Source of the DNA: Alcanivorax nanhaiticus
GTDB lineage: Bacteria > Pseudomonadota > Gammaproteobacteria > Pseudomonadales > Alcanivoracaceae
Assembly: GCF_000756665.1 (NCBI RefSeq)
Contig: NZ_ARXV01000001.1
Coordinates: forward strand, 408,159-472,158
Length of the DNA: 64,000 nt
Direction: 5' to 3'
Below the pieces are notes generated by a model, which had not been told where the DNA came from, did not search any database, and saw only the letters and a list, made by a program, of their open reading frames with translations. Positions 63,198 through 64,000 of this stretch are shown in pieces. Numbering within the stretch: the first letter of the stretch is position 1; every line of letters starts with the position of its first letter. A program made the translations under genes and the position numbers.

Positions 63198-63497
63198 ATG
63201 GAAAACGGCCAATTGCTCCGCAATCTTGTCCCCATTTACCCCCGTAGTGGACACCACAACAGCCACAGCCACTTTCTCGGCTACCTGCTTTACAGCAAGC
63301 AGAAACACGCTTACCTAGTAGCCTGCAGAAAGCTGGACCCGGCACAGAAAAAAAGCTGGGTATCCTATGCGGGAGCGGCCCACCGCTTTGACAGCAGAGT
63401 GATGGCGCAAACCGCACAACACCTGATCAAGAAAGGCTCGGAGGTCATGGAGCTATACGAGAAGGAAGGAAAGCTGGTGATTCGCAGGGCGGTCTGA
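63198..63497 (+). CDS. Conserved small protein of unknown function
   Basis: 99 residues with a GAGGAGAG ribosome site 6 bases before the ATG. Histidine-rich start (SGHHNSHSHF), then a mixed alpha/beta sequence (GYLLYSKQKHAYLVACRKLDP...). No signal peptide, membrane helix or known motif. Good ribosome site and regular codon use support a real gene. Followed by the terminator near tRNA-Lys. Confidence 0.6.
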   Translation: MENGQLLRNLVPIYPRSGHHNSHSHFLGYLLYSKQKHAYLVACRKLDPAQKKSWVSYAGAAHRFDSRVMAQTAQHLIKKGSEVMELYEKEGKLVIRRAV

Positions 63498-63580
63498 TTG
63501 GACGCCTGGAGCCGACGCGCTTTCATCAGCAGCCCAGAAAGCATTTCAGCTTTTTGCAGCCATTTGCCATCAAGCAGCAC

Positions 63581-63611
63581 AAAAAAAGGCCGCCATGCAG
63601 GCAGCCCTTTT
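63581..63611 (-). terminator. Terminator of tRNA-Lys
   Basis: GGCTGCC/GGCGGCC arms with a GCAT loop, followed on the minus strand by seven Ts (forward AAAAAAA at 63581-63587). It lies just downstream of the tRNA-Lys 3' end and may also terminate the convergent small gene. Confidence 0.75.
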
Positions 63612-63616
63612 GAATA

Positions 63617-63692
63617 TGGTGGGTCGTGCTGGATTCGAACCAGCGACCAATTGGTTAAAAGCCAACTGCTCTACCAACTGAGCTAACGACCC
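63617..63692 (-). tRNA. lysT: tRNA-Lys (anticodon UUU)
   Basis: 76 nt: 5' GGGTCGTTAGCTCAGTTGG, anticodon loop CTTTTAA (anticodon TTT), T-loop GGTTCGAATCC and encoded CCA. All cloverleaf stems pair. No sign of an integrated element at its 3' end. Confidence 0.96.
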
Positions 63693-63896
63693 GGAACCCG
63701 GCATATCTTACTGATTTTCAGGCAAAACACAATTGATGATCGTGGGTTTGCGATACCCACATCTCCAACACTCATCGCCGCCAATGCAGCATTCGGGGCT
63801 TGTCTGCAAAGCACAAAAGGTGCCTGAGACACCATTAGCGGCCGAACGATCACCCCACATGAGGTGAGACGGCAGAGGCTTCGGGTCGGGGGGCTA

Positions 63897-63967
63897 CTGT
63901 GGGAGCGACGGTTCCGTCGCGATGCCCATGCAGCGGCCTTTTCGCGGTCGAACGCCCGCTCCCACAG
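63897..63967. repeat. GTGGGAGC-type palindromic repeat
   Basis: CTGTGGGAGC at the left pairs with GCTCCCACAG at the right, enclosing GACGGTTCCGTCGCGATG and TTCGCGGTCGAACGCCCGC. Same element as at 55568-55639. The gap 63693-64000 holds no other feature I can support. Confidence 0.8.
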
Positions 63968-64000
63968 GAGACAAAACCGCAGAAGCTCCAGGATCAGGAA

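Overview
The window is chromosomal DNA of a GC-rich gammaproteobacterium, most likely a marine hydrocarbon degrader of the Alcanivorax type. This is inferred from the alaS-lysC-csrA-tRNA-Ser block, the nrt/nas nitrate genes, a light-stress operon and GTGGGAGC-type hairpin repeats. Most of it is ordinary chromosome, interrupted by a metal-resistance segment (about 29.6-41.7 kb) and a small tRNA-borne island (43.08-48.44 kb).

Layout. 1-4 kb: an ATP-grasp protein cut by the window edge, then ccmABCDE (cytochrome c maturation, minus strand). 4-7.8 kb: lipocalin Blc, a DUF4279-like protein, a CYTH protein, small membrane or lipoproteins, and a Gdx/SugE guanidinium exporter preceded by a guanidine-II (mini-ykkC) riboswitch. 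7.8-12.5 kb: MetR divergent from a folate-independent methionine synthase cluster (mesX, mesD, flavin reductase) and a TSUP transporter. 12.8-24.2 kb: a nitrate locus on the minus strand. It contains NasS and NasT, a bacterial haemoglobin, a monohaem lipoprotein, an 11-haem membrane-anchored cytochrome c, a fusion of NAD(P)H/FAD oxidoreductase + BFD [2Fe-2S] + dihaem-b membrane domain, a porin and the ABC transporter NrtABD. The nrtA leader has a sigma-54 promoter, two ANTAR-type hexaloop hairpins and an intrinsic terminator. 24.5-29.6 kb: an MFS permease, a large haem-motif protein, GST, ABM monooxygenase, a B-box membrane protein and a GNAT.

29.6-41.7 kb: a permease remnant, an ISPpu12-like ISL3 element carrying cadR, an HMA-CDF exporter and lspA, a copper/silver RND system (CopL-like protein, CusC, CusB-CusF fusion, CusA), then a ParE-type toxin-antitoxin pair within three copies of a hairpin-rich repeat. 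41.7-43 kb: a DUF5924-type membrane protein. 43.08-48.44 kb: an integrative element in tRNA-Ser(GCU), with tyrosine integrase, a HUH-like Rep/Mob protein, an iteron-like array and a lipoprotein cargo gene. 48.4-64 kb: tRNA-Ser, csrA, lysC, alaS, a TSUP transporter, nadA, a light/oxidative-stress operon (DUF523-DUF1722 protein, LitR-like MerR regulator, photolyase, FAD amine oxidase, DUF1365, Cfa), a SLOG protein and tRNA-Lys.

The most unusual part is the nitrate operon. NrtABD would import nitrate under sigma-54 and NasT antitermination control, but the genes downstream of the transporter are not nitrate or nitrite reductases. They encode what looks like a transmembrane electron conduit: NAD(P)H, FAD, [2Fe-2S], two haems b, then an 11-haem cytochrome c, with a haem lipoprotein and a globin. 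The Ccm genes in the same window would mature those c-type cytochromes.
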